DNA of 16,691 bases from Mycoplasmataceae bacterium (GTDB lineage Bacteria > Bacillota_I > Bacilli_A > Mycoplasmatales > Mycoplasmoidaceae). The DNA is taken from positions 1 to 16,691 of the forward strand of contig JAHHTI010000013.1 in NCBI GenBank assembly GCA_020024735.1, in the 5' to 3' direction. The translations under genes and the position numbers were made by a program. Shown here piece by piece: positions 16,686 to 16,691 of this stretch; position 1 is the first letter of the stretch, and each line of letters starts with the position of its first letter. The notes below the pieces were generated by a model that saw only the letters and a program-made list of their open reading frames with translations, ran no database searches and was not told the DNA's origin.

Positions 16686-16691
16686 CTACTG

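Noticed and set aside
1..16691. tRNA, rRNA or transposase genes
   Set aside because: No cloverleaf with a terminal acceptor stem, no rRNA-like GC-rich segment and no transposase motif was seen when reading both strands; gaps between genes are mostly under 100 bp.

Overview
This AT-rich window comes from a mollicute that reads UGA as tryptophan. Every long gene is interrupted by TGA codons at places where its family has Trp (for example SOD W86, W130 and W166, and the NSWG motif of the papain-like protease). TGG is rare: I noticed it at only two Trp positions. This code, the compact layout, the membrane-anchored surface proteins and the DUF31 (MIP-type) protease point to Mycoplasma/Ureaplasma/Malacoplasma relatives and exclude Acholeplasma. 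The species cannot be named from sequence alone. BspA-type leucine-rich repeats, a papain/lectin-like surface protease and a superoxide dismutase suggest a host- or protist-associated mycoplasma exposed to oxygen; this is inference.

Layout. (1) 1-405: the possible tail of an upstream gene, then about 340 bp without a normal gene but with two pairs of short repeats, near-palindromes and a tiny ORF with a good ribosome binding site. (2) 406-1197 (+): a Fic-family AMP-transferase-like protein with an N-terminal inhibitory-helix-like motif. (3) 3329-1279 (-): a tight run pth, tilS, sodA (tRNA recycling, tRNA-Ile2 modification, superoxide detoxification). (4) 4684-3419 (-): an unrecognised 421-residue charged protein. 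(5) 5048-4740 (-): an HU-type nucleoid protein. (6) 7649-5116 (-): deoD (purine nucleoside phosphorylase), a DUF31 trypsin-like surface protease and a small multi-pass membrane protein, very closely spaced. (7) 9681-7732 (-): a BspA-like leucine-rich-repeat surface protein. (8) 9767-13090 (+): an 1107-residue UPF1-like superfamily 1 helicase with a DUF4011-like N-terminus and a degenerate Vsr/MTES_1575-like nuclease domain, divergent from (7). (9) 13162-15750 (+): a large membrane-anchored papain-family protease with a probable lectin-like domain and Ig-like C-terminal repeats. (10) 16659-15751 (-): an unrecognised multi-pass membrane protein, tail to tail with (9) with no gap.

How they work together. 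The housekeeping part (pth, tilS, hup, deoD) handles translation, the chromosome and nucleoside salvage. Three predicted surface proteins (DUF31 protease, LRR protein, papain-like protease) within about 10 kb form a host-facing set, while Fic and the helicase/nuclease are candidate regulatory, toxin or defence proteins. Several genes have TATAAT only 6-9 nt before the ATG and no Shine-Dalgarno sequence, which suggests leaderless mRNAs; others (hup, deoD, DUF31, sodA) have clear AGGAG sites. All similarity statements are from motif reading; no database search was run.
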